Below, piece after piece: positions 32,544 to 41,628 of a DNA stretch of 64,000 nt. Both the position numbers and the translations under genes were made by a program. Origin of the DNA: Streptosporangium lutulentum (GTDB lineage: Bacteria; Actinomycetota; Actinomycetes; Streptosporangiales; Streptosporangiaceae). Each line of letters opens with the position of its first letter. The first letter of the stretch is position 1. The stretch spans positions 2,232,001 through 2,296,000 of the forward strand of contig NZ_JAUSQU010000001.1 in the NCBI RefSeq assembly GCF_030811455.1. Direction: 5' to 3'. The notes below the pieces were generated by a model. It did no database searches. It saw only the letters and a program-made list of their open reading frames with translations, and was not told the DNA's origin.

Positions 32544-33755
32544 ATGACCGAAACGTTGAACCAGGCGGAAATCCCACAGTTCCCGATGGCCAGGGCGGCG
32601 GGCTGCCCGTTCGATCCACCGCCGACGCTGAAGGCCCTGCAGGAGGAGGGCCCACTCGTCAAGGTCAGGCTGTGGGACGGCAGGACGCCGTGGCTGGTGA
32701 CCCGGCACGCCGAACAGCGGGCACTGCTGGCCGACCCGAGGGTCAGCGCCGACATCACCCGCCCCGGCTATCCGGGCCAGACCCCGATCAGCGGCGGGTC
32801 CCCTCTGAGCTTCATCCTGATGGACGATCCCGAGCACGCCCGGTTGCGGCGGATGGTGACGGCGCCGTTCGCCGTCAAGCGGGTGGAGGCTCTGCGGCCG
32901 GTCGTGCAGAAGATCGTGGACGAGCTCATCGACGACCTGCTGGCCGGTCCCAAGCCCGTCGATCTGGTCGAGGCGTTCGCCCTGCCGGTGCCCTCGCTGG
33001 TGATCTGCGAGTTGCTCGGCGTGCCGTACTCCGACCACGACTTCTTCCAGGACAACAGCAAGACCATCGTCAAGCGCGACGTGACACCCGAGCAGCGGGC
33101 CGCCGCCGGCGGCCGGCTGGCCGAATATCTGGGCGACCTGGTGGGCCGCAAACTCGCCGACCCCGGAGACGACCTGCTGTCCCAGCTGGCCGGACGGGTC
33201 AAGGCCGGGGAGCTGTCCCAGCGGGAAGCCGCCCAGATGGGCGTGCTCCTGCTCATCGCCGGGCACGAGACCACCGCGAACATGATCGCCCTCGGCACGC
33301 TGGCACTGCTCCAGCACCCTCACCAGCTGGCCCTCCTGCGCGAGAGCGACGATCCGAAGCTGGTCGCGGGAGCGGTGGAGGAACTTCTGCGTTATCTCAA
33401 CATCACCCACAGCGGGCGTCGCCGGGTCGCCCTGGAGGACATCGAGATCGCCGGCCAGGTCATCCGTGCCGGCGACGGGCTGATCATGGCCAATGACATC
33501 GGCAACCGCGATGCCGCGACCTTCCCCGACCCCGACGAGCTGGACATCCGCCGCGACGCCCGCCTCCACGTGGCCTTCGGCTTCGGAGTGCACCAGTGCC
33601 TGGGGCAGCCACTGGCCCGGATGGAACTACAGGTCGTCTACAGCACCCTCTACCGGCGCATCCCCACGTTGCGCGCGGCGACGGATCTGGACCAGATCTC
33701 GTTCAAGCACGACGGGCAGGTCTACGGCGTCTACGAACTCCCCGTGACCTGGTGA
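32544..33755 (+). CDS. Cytochrome P450, CYP105-like
   Basis: The 403-residue P450 has the oxygen-binding helix LLIAGHETTANMIALG near residue 240, ExxR in EELLRYLNI and the haem loop FGFGVHQCLGQPLARMELQ with the cysteine at residue 352. The C-terminal LYRRIPTLRAA and the start MTETLNQAEIPQFPMARAAG closely follow the CYP105 family, known for xenobiotic and polyketide oxidation in Streptomyces. A 3Fe-4S ferredoxin gene follows after 40 bp as electron donor. With the tetR and MFS genes this looks like an inducible oxidation-plus-export cassette. Confidence 0.93.
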   Translation: MTETLNQAEIPQFPMARAAGCPFDPPPTLKALQEEGPLVKVRLWDGRTPWLVTRHAEQRALLADPRVSADITRPGYPGQTPISGGSPLSFILMDDPEHARLRRMVTAPFAVKRVEALRPVVQKIVDELIDDLLAGPKPVDLVEAFALPVPSLVICELLGVPYSDHDFFQDNSKTIVKRDVTPEQRAAAGGRLAEYLGDLVGRKLADPGDDLLSQLAGRVKAGELSQREAAQMGVLLLIAGHETTANMIALGTLALLQHPHQLALLRESDDPKLVAGAVEELLRYLNITHSGRRRVALEDIEIAGQVIRAGDGLIMANDIGNRDAATFPDPDELDIRRDARLHVAFGFGVHQCLGQPLARMELQVVYSTLYRRIPTLRAATDLDQISFKHDGQVYGVYELPVTW

Positions 33756-33795
33756 TTTTCCCGGCATCTCCATCAACGGCAATCAAGAGGATCTC

Positions 33796-33990
33796 ATGAG
33801 GATAACCATCGACCAGGACAAGTGCGTCGCCTCCGGCCAGTGTGTGACGGCCGCCATGGACGTGTTCGACCAGCGTGACGAGGACGGCATCGTGGTGCTG
33901 CTCACCTCCACCCCACCGGCCGAACTGGCCGACGACGTCCGGCAGGCCGCGATCCTGTGCCCCGCGCTGGCCATCCACATCGAGGAATGA
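33796..33990 (+). CDS. 3Fe-4S ferredoxin, partner of the CYP105-like P450
   Basis: The 64-residue acidic protein has cysteines in KCVASGQCV (residues about 10 and 16) and LCPALAI near 55, the three-cysteine pattern of SuaB/SoyB-type ferredoxins. It lies 40 bp after the P450 and differs clearly from the ferredoxin at 1324, so the two cassettes are not recent duplicates. It would pass electrons from an unlinked reductase to the P450. Confidence 0.92.
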   Translation: MRITIDQDKCVASGQCVTAAMDVFDQRDEDGIVVLLTSTPPAELADDVRQAAILCPALAIHIEE

Positions 33991-34184
33991 CGAACGGGCC
34001 GGCCGAACCCCCGGGACGCGACCGCCGGAAACGAGTGGCGGCCGTCCCGTTCGAGGGTGATCGCACGCCGGCCACCATCCTGAGCGGGGGCACCGAGATC
34101 ACCGATCCCATCGTCACCCGCCGGATCCGGCGCGGGGCTTCGCACGGACGTGCATGCGCTCTCCCTGCCTTCCGAAGAGGCTGA
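33987..34184 (+). CDS. Hypothetical 65-residue protein, doubtful
   Basis: An ATG overlapping the ferredoxin stop (ATGA) opens 65 codons starting MTNGPAEPPGRDRRKR. The last 70 bases overlap the convergent XRE gene. I recognise no domain; the sequence is arginine-rich with a possible strand segment (TEITDPIVTRRI). Position and coupling suggest it may be a remnant of a third cassette gene, but it may equally be a chance frame. Confidence 0.25.
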   Translation: MTNGPAEPPGRDRRKRVAAVPFEGDRTPATILSGGTEITDPIVTRRIRRGASHGRACALPAFRRG

Positions 34185-34710
34185 GGATCTCGACGGGCCG
34201 CCCGTCCGCGCTGCTGAACCAGTGGGGCAGCCGGGTGTCGAACTCGGCGACCTCGCCGGGACCGAGGATCAGATCGTGCTCGGCGAGGACGAGCCGCAGC
34301 CGGCCGTCCAGCACGTACAGCCACTCGTAGCCCTCGTGCGTGCGGAGATCCGGCTCGGCGCCCCGGTCGGTGATGATCATCTTGTACGCCTGGAGAGGCC
34401 CCGGACCCCGGGACAGGGGTATGAACGTACCGCCGTTCGGCAGGGTGCGGGGTGTCAGCCGTATCCGGGGATCTCCCACTTCGGGGGCGCCGACCAGGTC
34501 GTCCAGGGGCACGTGGTACGCACCGGCGAGCGGCAGCAGCAGTTCCAGGCTGGGACGCCGCTGCCCGGACTCCAGTCGGGAAAGGGTGCTCTTGGAGATG
34601 CCGGTCTCCTCGGAGAGCGCGGCCAGGGTGAGGCCGCGCTTGGCGCGCAGCCGTCTGAGCCGGGGGCCGACCTCGTCGAGGACCGATTGGTGGGGCGGTG
34701 GTCTGTCCAT
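34114..34710 (-). CDS. XRE-family regulator with C-terminal cupin domain
   Basis: The 198-residue protein has an HTH_3 domain (LRRLRAKRGLTLAALSEETG, then ISKSTLSRLESGQRRPSLE, residues 18-70) and a cupin barrel (residues 115-190) with THEGYEWLYVLDGRLRLVL and LGPGEVAEFDTRLPHWF. This architecture is typical of small-molecule-sensing repressors such as those of polyamine or amino-acid use. It is divergent from the methyltransferase, 76 bp between starts, and probably controls it through the inverted repeat at 34741. The frame is open upstream but similarity begins at ATG 34710. Confidence 0.87.
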   Translation of the reverse strand: MDRPPPHQSVLDEVGPRLRRLRAKRGLTLAALSEETGISKSTLSRLESGQRRPSLELLLPLAGAYHVPLDDLVGAPEVGDPRIRLTPRTLPNGGTFIPLSRGPGPLQAYKMIITDRGAEPDLRTHEGYEWLYVLDGRLRLVLAEHDLILGPGEVAEFDTRLPHWFSSADGRPVEILSLFGRQGERMHVRAKPRAGSGG

Positions 34711-34740
34711 GCGGGCATTCCATCCCTTTGTCCCGGAACT

Positions 34741-34756
34741 GGCAACAGGAGTTGCC
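34741..34756. promoter_or_regulatory. Inverted repeat between XRE-cupin and methyltransferase genes
   Basis: GGCAAC and GTTGCC are separated by four bases, lying midway between the two divergent starts. AACT/AGTT bases extend the symmetry weakly. It is a plausible operator for the XRE-cupin regulator. Confidence 0.5.
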
Positions 34757-34786
34757 GTCGCCACCCGGCGGGCGCAAACTCCCGGC

Positions 34787-35704
34787 ATGAGCCCACACAG
34801 CGCTTCCGGACACGGACACGGACACCACCACACCGACATCGACTGGGAGGTCATGGCCTCCCGGCTGGAGAAGGGCGGCGAGTTGCAGCTCCCGGTCCTC
34901 CGCCGGACGGCGGCCCGCCTGAGGGAGCTGCTCGGGCCGGAGAGGGAGATCCGGCGCATCCTTGACATCGGCAGCGGGCCGGGCGTGATGACCTGCGTGT
35001 TCGCCGAGACCTTCGCGGACGCCGAGGCGGTCGCCGTGGACGGCGCGCCCGGCCTGCTGGACCGCGCCCTGGCCCGTGCCGAGCGCCTCGGCCTCGGCGG
35101 CAGGGTGGCCGTCCGGCACGCGGAGCTACCCGAGGGCCTGGACGGCGATGACGAGCACGGGGAAGGCGGTCTCGGCACGGCGGATCTGATCTGGAGCAGC
35201 AAGGCCGTACACCACCTCGGAGATCAGCAGGGTGCGCTGAACGCGCTCGCCGGGGCGCTGAGGCCCGGCGGGCTGCTCGCCGTGGCCGAGGGCGGCCTGC
35301 CGATGCGCTTCCTCCCGCGCGACATCGGCATCGGCAGGCCGGGCCTCCAGGCCCGGCTCGACGTCGTCCAGGAGGACTGGTTCGAGATCATGCGAGCCGA
35401 ACTGCCCGGCAGTACCACCGTGGTCGAGGACTGGCCCGCGATGCTCAGCCGCGCCGGGCTCACCCGAACCGGCGGCTTCACGTCCCTGCTCGACCTGCAG
35501 GCGCCTCTGGGCGAGGCGGCCCGCGCCTTCCTGCACGCCCATCTGACCCGGCTGCGGGAGACGACGAGCGAGTTCCTGGACACGGAGGACCGCGGGACAC
35601 TCGACGTGCTGCTCGATCCCGTGGCGCCGGGGGGCATCCTGCGGCGGCCCGACGCCTTCCTCCTCTCCGCCACCACGGTCTTCACGGGCGTGCGACCGAC
35701 GTGA
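34787..35704 (+). CDS. SAM-dependent methyltransferase, class I
   Basis: The 305-residue protein has SAM motif I ILDIGSGPGVMTCVFAE near residue 58, an acidic residue at the end of the second strand (AVAVDGAPGLL) and motif IV-like DLIWSSKAVHHLG near 130. A histidine-rich N-terminus (GHGHGHHHTD) could bind metal. The C-terminal 120 residues form a substrate cap of unknown specificity. Control by the divergent XRE-cupin protein suggests an inducible role, perhaps in detoxification. The substrate is not predictable. Confidence 0.88.
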   Translation: MSPHSASGHGHGHHHTDIDWEVMASRLEKGGELQLPVLRRTAARLRELLGPEREIRRILDIGSGPGVMTCVFAETFADAEAVAVDGAPGLLDRALARAERLGLGGRVAVRHAELPEGLDGDDEHGEGGLGTADLIWSSKAVHHLGDQQGALNALAGALRPGGLLAVAEGGLPMRFLPRDIGIGRPGLQARLDVVQEDWFEIMRAELPGSTTVVEDWPAMLSRAGLTRTGGFTSLLDLQAPLGEAARAFLHAHLTRLRETTSEFLDTEDRGTLDVLLDPVAPGGILRRPDAFLLSATTVFTGVRPT

Positions 35705-36108
35705 AGAGGAGCCGGGGCAATGGACGGAAACGCGCAACGGACGCCCCGGTCCGGCGGGTGCTCGCCGTCCATGCCGTTGTCCCCGCTCGGCGTCGGCATC
35801 ACCGGCACGGTGACGGCGATGAAGGAACGTCCCCGATCGACGAATTCCGGTGACACCTGGCGGGGCCCGAATTCTGATGGTGACGAAAGATCGTAGTCAG
35901 TTACCGGCGTCAATGTTCGGATATATGGTCATTTGTCGATCTTGTAACCTAGTTGGTCCTGTCTCGTAACAGGTGATCATAGTGAGCCGGATAGTTCCGC
36001 TTTCCTTTGGTTTCTTCACGCACGCCGTTCATTCGTCCGCTCCAGTCTGACCGCCCGAAGGGCAAGCCGCCCGATCGGTACTCATGAGCGGAACAGAAGG
36101 GACTGCAC
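35705..36108 (+). other. 404-bp intergenic region with no recognised gene
   Basis: It is noticeably less GC-rich at 35870-36010. It holds a 7-bp inverted repeat (CCGGGGC at 35712, GCCCCGG at 35743) that may end the methyltransferase transcript and a small hairpin CCTGT/ACAGG at 35958-35973. The AT-richer part is the probable promoter region of the metallophosphoesterase gene, but I cannot assign hexamers with confidence. Confidence 0.5.
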
Positions 36109-39100
36109 TTGATGCAGCCAAGGGCAGTGCGAAAGTTACTGGGTGGCCTGGGGAGCCGACGGCGTTTCGCCGCAGCCGGCGCGGTCGCGGTGCTGCTGGT
36201 GAGCAGCCTCGTGACCGCGGCCTACGCCGACCCGGGACCGGAGGAACAGGGGCGGGGACGGCCCAGCCCGACGCCGACCGGCTCACAGACCCCTCCGGTG
36301 CTCACCCCCGTGAGCGGTTCGTACCTCGGGGGCACGGTGAAGGTCGCGGCGACCCCGACCGTGGCCGGTGACAGTGTCACGAAACTCGCCGTCGACGGCA
36401 CCGCGCTCAACGCCACCCGTACGGTGGGCGTCTCCAGGCTCAGCTTCGACGTCGGCTCGAACTCGACGGAGGCGCAGTACCACAGCTACGTGCTCGTCAA
36501 CGGCGTCTACCGCAGCGACATCGGCGACCACGTGAACGAGCGGGCGACCATCGAGATCCCGAACGAGCACCTCGTCAAGGGAGAGAACACCGTCGAGATC
36601 GTCGTCGGTACGATCCAGAGCTCATGCGGTGTCAACCACGACGACTTCGTGCTGTCCGAGGTGGGTCTGGAACTGCTCGGTGAGGTCGCGGACGGCGAGG
36701 AGAATCCCTACACCCTCTCCTTCGGCGACGGCAGCTGCGGCACGAACACCTCGCTGCTGACGCGCGCCACGCTCACGTTCTTCGTCCAGTCCGACCCGCA
36801 GGGCACCACGGGTCTCACCGCGGACGTGGACACGACGACGCTGGCGGGCGGCGAGCACGTCATCACCGCCACGACCGCGGCCAAGGTGACCGTCAAGAAC
36901 ACCGTGACCGTGAACAACGCTCCGGCCGGGGCGCCGCGACTGCTGCCGGTGGACGGCACGCTCGTGGCGGGCACCAAGCCGGTCTTCGCGACGGTCCCCG
37001 CCGGAGGCGAGGGCGGCGTCGCGTCCCTGACCGTCGACGGCGACAAGCCGGTCACGAAGGCCACGCTCGGCAACGGCGTCGCGAAGTTCGGTTTCGACGT
37101 GGGCGCGGACTCGATCGACGACAGGTTCGACAACTTCCTGCTCGTCAACGGCAAGCGCATCGACCTGGGCGGCTCCTGGGCGAACCAGCGCGTGACCGTC
37201 GCGGTCCCGGCACGGTTCCTGGTGCCCGGCGAAAACACGATCAAGGTCGTCACCGGTGACCTCAAGGAGTCCTGCGGCAACAACCGCGACGATTTCACGA
37301 TCGCCAACCTGGACCTCGCCTTCGACGGCGCCACCGTGACCGGCCGGGACGTCAAGCCCTCGTACGACCTGGGCGACGGCACCTGCGGCAGCGTTCAGAC
37401 CCTCCTCCGCGAGGCCGAGCTGCGCTACACGATCGACGCCCCGGCGGTGAACGTCATCGAGACGCTCGGCTCGGGTAACGCCACCCTCAGCTTCAACGTG
37501 GCAAGTAACTCGATCGAGGCGCGCTACCAGAACTTCGTGCTCGTCAACGGCCAGAAGGTCGTGCTCGACGGCGACTTCGTGAGCCGGCGCGTCGACCTCA
37601 CGATCCCGAACGAGTACCTCGTGCCCGGCTGGAACACGATCGACTTCGTGACCGGCACCTTCCCGACGTCGTGCGGCAACAACCGCGACGACTTCGCGAT
37701 CTCGAACATCGCCCTCACCCCTGCGCAGGGCACGGCGACCGGTCAGATGCTCAAGGCCTCGTACGGCATGGGCGACGGCAACTGCGGCGACACCGTGAAC
37801 TCGCTGACGGAGATCGACCTCGAATTCCTCGTGGACGCGCCGGCCCGCGGCCTGCGCGCGGACCTCGACACCACCGCCGTCAAGGACGGCAGGCACACCC
37901 TGGCCGCGGCGTCGGCCACGGGCCAGGTCGCCACCCGCCTGCTGATCACCGACAACTCGGCGCCGGCGGTCGCCAGGAGCGTCCCGGCCGCGGGCAAGAA
38001 GATCAACGCCTCGGTCGTGCTGGACGTCAAGCTCGAGGACGCCTCTGGCGTCGTGTCCGGGCCGGACGTCAAGCTCGACGGCCGGCCGATCGAGCTGGGC
38101 GCCCAGGTGGGCCCGGGCCTGCACTCCGGTAAGCACACCCTGGCGGTGACCGGCGCCGACGGGCTCGGCAACACCCTGACCCGCGAGATCGTGTTCGAAT
38201 CCGCGGGCATCCCGGACGTCCCCACCGAGCTGACCCCGGCGCTGGGGGCCGTCGACGTGTCGGATCCCGTCAAGCTCTCGGCGAAGGTGGCCGAACCCGA
38301 CGGCGGCCAGGTGACGGCGACGTTCTCCGAGGCCGAGATCCTGACACCCGACGAGGTGTTCCAGGGCACGGCCGCCTCCGTCCCCACGACCCTGAAGGTC
38401 CCGGGCGAGAAGAAGGCCAGGGCCACAGGACTCGATCCCGCCGACGGCAGGACACTCGACGCGCCCGTCGGCCAGGACGTCACCTACCAGCGGTACGACG
38501 TCCGGGTGAAGGGTCACGTGGACTCCCCGGTCCTGCGCTGGGAGGGCGTCATCGACCCGGAGCGCCTGGCTTCGCTGCGGGTGTGGAACACGAAGACCAA
38601 GGCGTGGGACCTGCTGACGAGCGCCCGCGGCGCCGCCGAGGGCAAGACCGTTCTCACGGCCGTCGTCGACGGGGACCACATCGACAAGCAGGAGGTCCAC
38701 GTCATGGTGACGGGCGAGGACCCGTTCGCCGACGACATCGAGCCCGGTGACCCGAACGGCTTCGCCGACCCCGCCTCCTACGACTTCTCGATCGTCCACT
38801 ACACCGACACGCAGTACATCTCCGAGGGCGCGGTGGAGCAGGAGACCCCCGAAGAGCGGGCGGTGTGGGAGTCCGCCTACTCCGGCGTCGTCGACTGGAT
38901 CAAGGCGAACAAGGACACACGCAAGATCTCGTATGTCGCGCACACCGGCGACATCATCGAGAACAACATCCGCAAGCCCACGGACGAGGCCATGCAGCGG
39001 CAGGTCGTCGGCGAGTTCGAGGTGTCCTCGAAGCAGCAGCGCGTGCTGGACGACGCGGACATCCCGAACGGCGTGATCGCCGGCAACCACGACAACCAGT

Positions 39101-40080
39101 CGGGCACCGAGGACGGGCCGGACGCGATCTACAACAGGTACTACGGCCCGAGCCGGTACCAGGACGCCTCGCAGGGCTGGCAGCACGCCAAGTACGGCGG
39201 GCCGTGGAAGGAAGGCGACAACCAGAACCACTACGACCTGTTCTCCGCGGGCGGGCTGGACTTCGTCGTGGTCGGCCTGTCGTACGGCGTGACGAGGGAC
39301 GAGGCCGAATGGGCCGACTCCGTCTTCAAGAAGTTCCCCGACCGCAACGGCATCCTGCTCTCGCACGACTACCTCGTGCCGAGCACCAACCCCGACGGGC
39401 GCGGCGCCGGATTCTCCGCCCCCGACGGCTCGATGCTCTACAAGACGGTGGTCGAGAAGAACGCGAACGTCTTCCTCATCCTCGCGGGACACGAGCACGG
39501 CGTGGGCACCAACGTGAAGCCGAAGGTGGGCCAGGTCGGCAAGGGCGTGGTCGAGCTCCTGGCGGACTACCAGTTCTACACGGTGTCGGCGGACCGGCTC
39601 GGGCTCACCGAGGTCGGCGGGTACAACCCGACGGACCAGCTCCAGTTCGGCGCGAGCTTCTTCCGGTTGCTGCAGTTCAACGTCAAGAGGGCGGAGCTGA
39701 GCGTGGACACCTACTCCCCGCTGCTCAACGACTTCGGCGCCACCGAGTTCGACCCGCTGCGCCGCTACGACGGGCGCGAGGACAACATGGTGCTGCCGGT
39801 CGATCTCACCTCCCGCACGACGAGTTTCCAGACCGACTCGCTGGCGCTCTACAAGCCCACCCGGGTCGTCGGCAAGAGCAAGGTCGCGTCGGGTCAGGTC
39901 GCCTCGGTCACCTGGAACCGCCTCAAGGACGACACGGCCTACGCCTGGTTCGTCACGGCCCGTTCCTCCGGCGGCGGCGTGACCGCCTCCGAGCCGAGCG
40001 TCTTCGTCACGAAGGACGAGCACGGCCGTCCCGGTAAGTGGGGACCGGACTCGCCCATGTACCACTGGTTCCGCCGCTAA
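36109..40080 (+). CDS. Very large secreted metallophosphoesterase with three internal repeats
   Basis: The 1323-residue exoprotein has a signal peptide (RRRFAAAGAVAVLLVSSLVT, cleavage near AYA-D). Three repeats follow at about residues 113-190, 327-407 and 462-541; each contains F(D/N)V..(S/A)NS, LVNG, a strand, then SCG(V/N)N(H/R)DDF. The C-terminal calcineurin-like domain has DTQ (897), HTGDIIENN (945), GNHDN (991), LSHDY (1083) and AGHEHG (1125), so it is probably an active dinuclear phosphoesterase or phosphodiesterase. The start is TTG at 36109 after GAAGGGA, or ATG three bases later. A role in phosphate scavenging or wall-polymer turnover is likely. The repeats resemble carbohydrate- or surface-binding modules. 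Confidence 0.87.
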   Translation: MMQPRAVRKLLGGLGSRRRFAAAGAVAVLLVSSLVTAAYADPGPEEQGRGRPSPTPTGSQTPPVLTPVSGSYLGGTVKVAATPTVAGDSVTKLAVDGTALNATRTVGVSRLSFDVGSNSTEAQYHSYVLVNGVYRSDIGDHVNERATIEIPNEHLVKGENTVEIVVGTIQSSCGVNHDDFVLSEVGLELLGEVADGEENPYTLSFGDGSCGTNTSLLTRATLTFFVQSDPQGTTGLTADVDTTTLAGGEHVITATTAAKVTVKNTVTVNNAPAGAPRLLPVDGTLVAGTKPVFATVPAGGEGGVASLTVDGDKPVTKATLGNGVAKFGFDVGADSIDDRFDNFLLVNGKRIDLGGSWANQRVTVAVPARFLVPGENTIKVVTGDLKESCGNNRDDFTIANLDLAFDGATVTGRDVKPSYDLGDGTCGSVQTLLREAELRYTIDAPAVNVIETLGSGNATLSFNVASNSIEARYQNFVLVNGQKVVLDGDFVSRRVDLTIPNEYLVPGWNTIDFVTGTFPTSCGNNRDDFAISNIALTPAQGTATGQMLKASYGMGDGNCGDTVNSLTEIDLEFLVDAPARGLRADLDTTAVKDGRHTLAAASATGQVATRLLITDNSAPAVARSVPAAGKKINASVVLDVKLEDASGVVSGPDVKLDGRPIELGAQVGPGLHSGKHTLAVTGADGLGNTLTREIVFESAGIPDVPTELTPALGAVDVSDPVKLSAKVAEPDGGQVTATFSEAEILTPDEVFQGTAASVPTTLKVPGEKKARATGLDPADGRTLDAPVGQDVTYQRYDVRVKGHVDSPVLRWEGVIDPERLASLRVWNTKTKAWDLLTSARGAAEGKTVLTAVVDGDHIDKQEVHVMVTGEDPFADDIEPGDPNGFADPASYDFSIVHYTDTQYISEGAVEQETPEERAVWESAYSGVVDWIKANKDTRKISYVAHTGDIIENNIRKPTDEAMQRQVVGEFEVSSKQQRVLDDADIPNGVIAGNHDNQSGTEDGPDAIYNRYYGPSRYQDASQGWQHAKYGGPWKEGDNQNHYDLFSAGGLDFVVVGLSYGVTRDEAEWADSVFKKFPDRNGILLSHDYLVPSTNPDGRGAGFSAPDGSMLYKTVVEKNANVFLILAGHEHGVGTNVKPKVGQVGKGVVELLADYQFYTVSADRLGLTEVGGYNPTDQLQFGASFFRLLQFNVKRAELSVDTYSPLLNDFGATEFDPLRRYDGREDNMVLPVDLTSRTTSFQTDSLALYKPTRVVGKSKVASGQVASVTWNRLKDDTAYAWFVTARSSGGGVTASEPSVFVTKDEHGRPGKWGPDSPMYHWFRR

Positions 40081-40089
40081 CCCGTCACC

Positions 40090-40116
40090 GCCGCCCCGGA
40101 CCCGGTCCGGGGCGGC
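40090..40116 (+). terminator. 12-bp hairpin after the metallophosphoesterase gene
   Basis: GCCGCCCCGGAC and GTCCGGGGCGGC are separated by three bases, ten bases after the stop codon. It stands 32 bp before the start of the HupE-like gene, so it may attenuate rather than end transcription. Confidence 0.75.
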
Positions 40117-40148
40117 ATTCACCCATCCCCGACAGGGAGAGACGAGAC

Positions 40149-41282
40149 ATGTCCCGCAGGCGCTGGCCGTCCGCCGTCGTCCTCGCCGTCATCCTCGGCG
40201 GCGTGCTGGCCGGTCTGATGCGTCCCGCTCCGGCGGCGGCGCACGACGCGACCACGGCCGCCCACGCCGAGGTGACCGGCACGGGCGCGAACGTCAAGGT
40301 CGTGCTCGACCTCGAGTACGACCTCCTCATGAAGTCGGCCTGGCTCTACGCGGAGGCCTACGAGGCGAAGGAGCGGACCGAACAGCTCCGCCAACTCGCG
40401 ATCAACCGCGACGCCGTGACCGCCTATGTCACGGACCGCTTCGCCGTGGCGTACGACGACAGGCCGTGCGCGCCCACGCCGGCGGGCGAGGCGGACGTCC
40501 GCGTCCGCGGCAAGGCGGCCTTCGCGGTGCTGACCTACGCCTACGCCTGTGCGGGCGGAGAGGGGGGAGTCCACGCGATCTCGAGCGCGCTGTTCCCCGA
40601 CACCGAGAGCTTCGTCCACAGCACGGAGACACTCGTCCGCTACGACCTCGACGGGGAGAAGGGCTCCGCGGTCCTGGTCGCCAGGAACCCGACGCTGCGG
40701 GTCGGCGAGCACCCGGCGTCCCATCAGATCGGGGAGTTCTTCCTGCTCGGCGCCGAACACCTGCTGCTCGGCCTCGACCACATCTTCTTCCTGCTCGCGC
40801 TGCTCCTCGGCGCACGCCGCCTGCGCGACATCGTCGTCACGGCCTCCGCCTTCACGGCCGCCCACAGCATCACGTTCCTTCTGGCGGCCATGGGGATCGT
40901 GGACGTTCCGGGAGAGATCGTCGAACCCGTCATCGCGGCGTCGATCATCGTCGTGGCGGTCACCAACCTCCTGGGCCGCGGGGAGGACAGCCTGGGCAGA
41001 TGGCGGCTGCCGATCGTCTTCGCCTTCGGCCTGGTGCACGGGCTGGGCTTCGCCGGGGCACTGGACATCAAGGAGAGCGGATCGTGGGAACTGCTCCTGT
41101 CGCTGCTGAGCTTCAACCTCGGCATCGAGGCGACACAGCTCGCGATCATCGCGGTGCTCTTCCCGCTGTTGCTGCTGCTGCGCCGGACGTCCGCGACTCG
41201 CTGGGCGATGGCCGCGATCTCGGTCCCCATCGTGGCGGTGAGCCTGTACTGGTTCCTCGACCGCATCCCGCTGCCGCTCTGA
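40149..41282 (+). CDS. HupE/UreJ-like membrane protein with secreted N-terminal domain
   Basis: The 377-residue protein has a signal peptide (VVLAVILGGVLAGLM to AAAH), an extracytoplasmic domain of about 160 residues and a C-terminal block of six or seven helices. The family signature GAEHLLLGLDHIFFLLALLLG near 200 provides conserved histidines and an aspartate in the membrane. HupE/UreJ relatives carry Ni2+ or Co2+, and the HupE_UreJ_2 group is found widely without known ions. It follows the metallophosphoesterase gene and may supply or sense the metal that enzyme needs; this is inference. Confidence 0.83.
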   Translation: MSRRRWPSAVVLAVILGGVLAGLMRPAPAAAHDATTAAHAEVTGTGANVKVVLDLEYDLLMKSAWLYAEAYEAKERTEQLRQLAINRDAVTAYVTDRFAVAYDDRPCAPTPAGEADVRVRGKAAFAVLTYAYACAGGEGGVHAISSALFPDTESFVHSTETLVRYDLDGEKGSAVLVARNPTLRVGEHPASHQIGEFFLLGAEHLLLGLDHIFFLLALLLGARRLRDIVVTASAFTAAHSITFLLAAMGIVDVPGEIVEPVIAASIIVVAVTNLLGRGEDSLGRWRLPIVFAFGLVHGLGFAGALDIKESGSWELLLSLLSFNLGIEATQLAIIAVLFPLLLLLRRTSATRWAMAAISVPIVAVSLYWFLDRIPLPL

Positions 41283-41456
41283 CGAAAGCCGGTCCTGGGT
41301 GCCGTCGCAGTCACCCCCCGAGCCGGGCGACCGGCCGACTGAACGATGCCGGGGGTGCGGGCCACGCGGGGAAGGCGGAGGCCGGCGCGCCGTGCATCGG
41401 TAGCCGCTCGCCCGGCTTTGGGGACGTCGCGATCATTCCCCGGTCTCGCGGGCCGT

Positions 41457-41519
41457 CGGCGATGACGGCCTCGGTGGTCGGGAACGGCGCCGCGATGGAG
41501 GCGGTGTTCTGCAGCGCGG
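41457..41519 (-). pseudogene. groEL: 63-bp copy of the groEL 3' region
   Basis: This segment matches 45039-45101 in the truncated groEL at 59 of 63 positions without gaps. On the minus strand it encodes ALQNTASIAAPFPTTEAVIA, against [20 protein letters not shown] in the larger fragment. Similarity fades on both sides. It is a relic of a groEL end, now upstream of the nitroreductase gene. Confidence 0.85.
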
Positions 41520-41628
41520 TGTGTCGGGCGCCGAACCGCGGGTCGTCGCCGGGCGGGCCGGTGGGAACGGCCGGCCTTCCCGCATCCCGCCGACCGGGCG
41601 CTCGGCATGGATCAATAAACTCCTCGGT

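Noticed and set aside
36622-40122. A 1166-codon open frame antisense to the metallophosphoesterase
   Set aside because: It mirrors codon bias of the real gene, has valine- and arginine-rich low-complexity sequence and no known domain.
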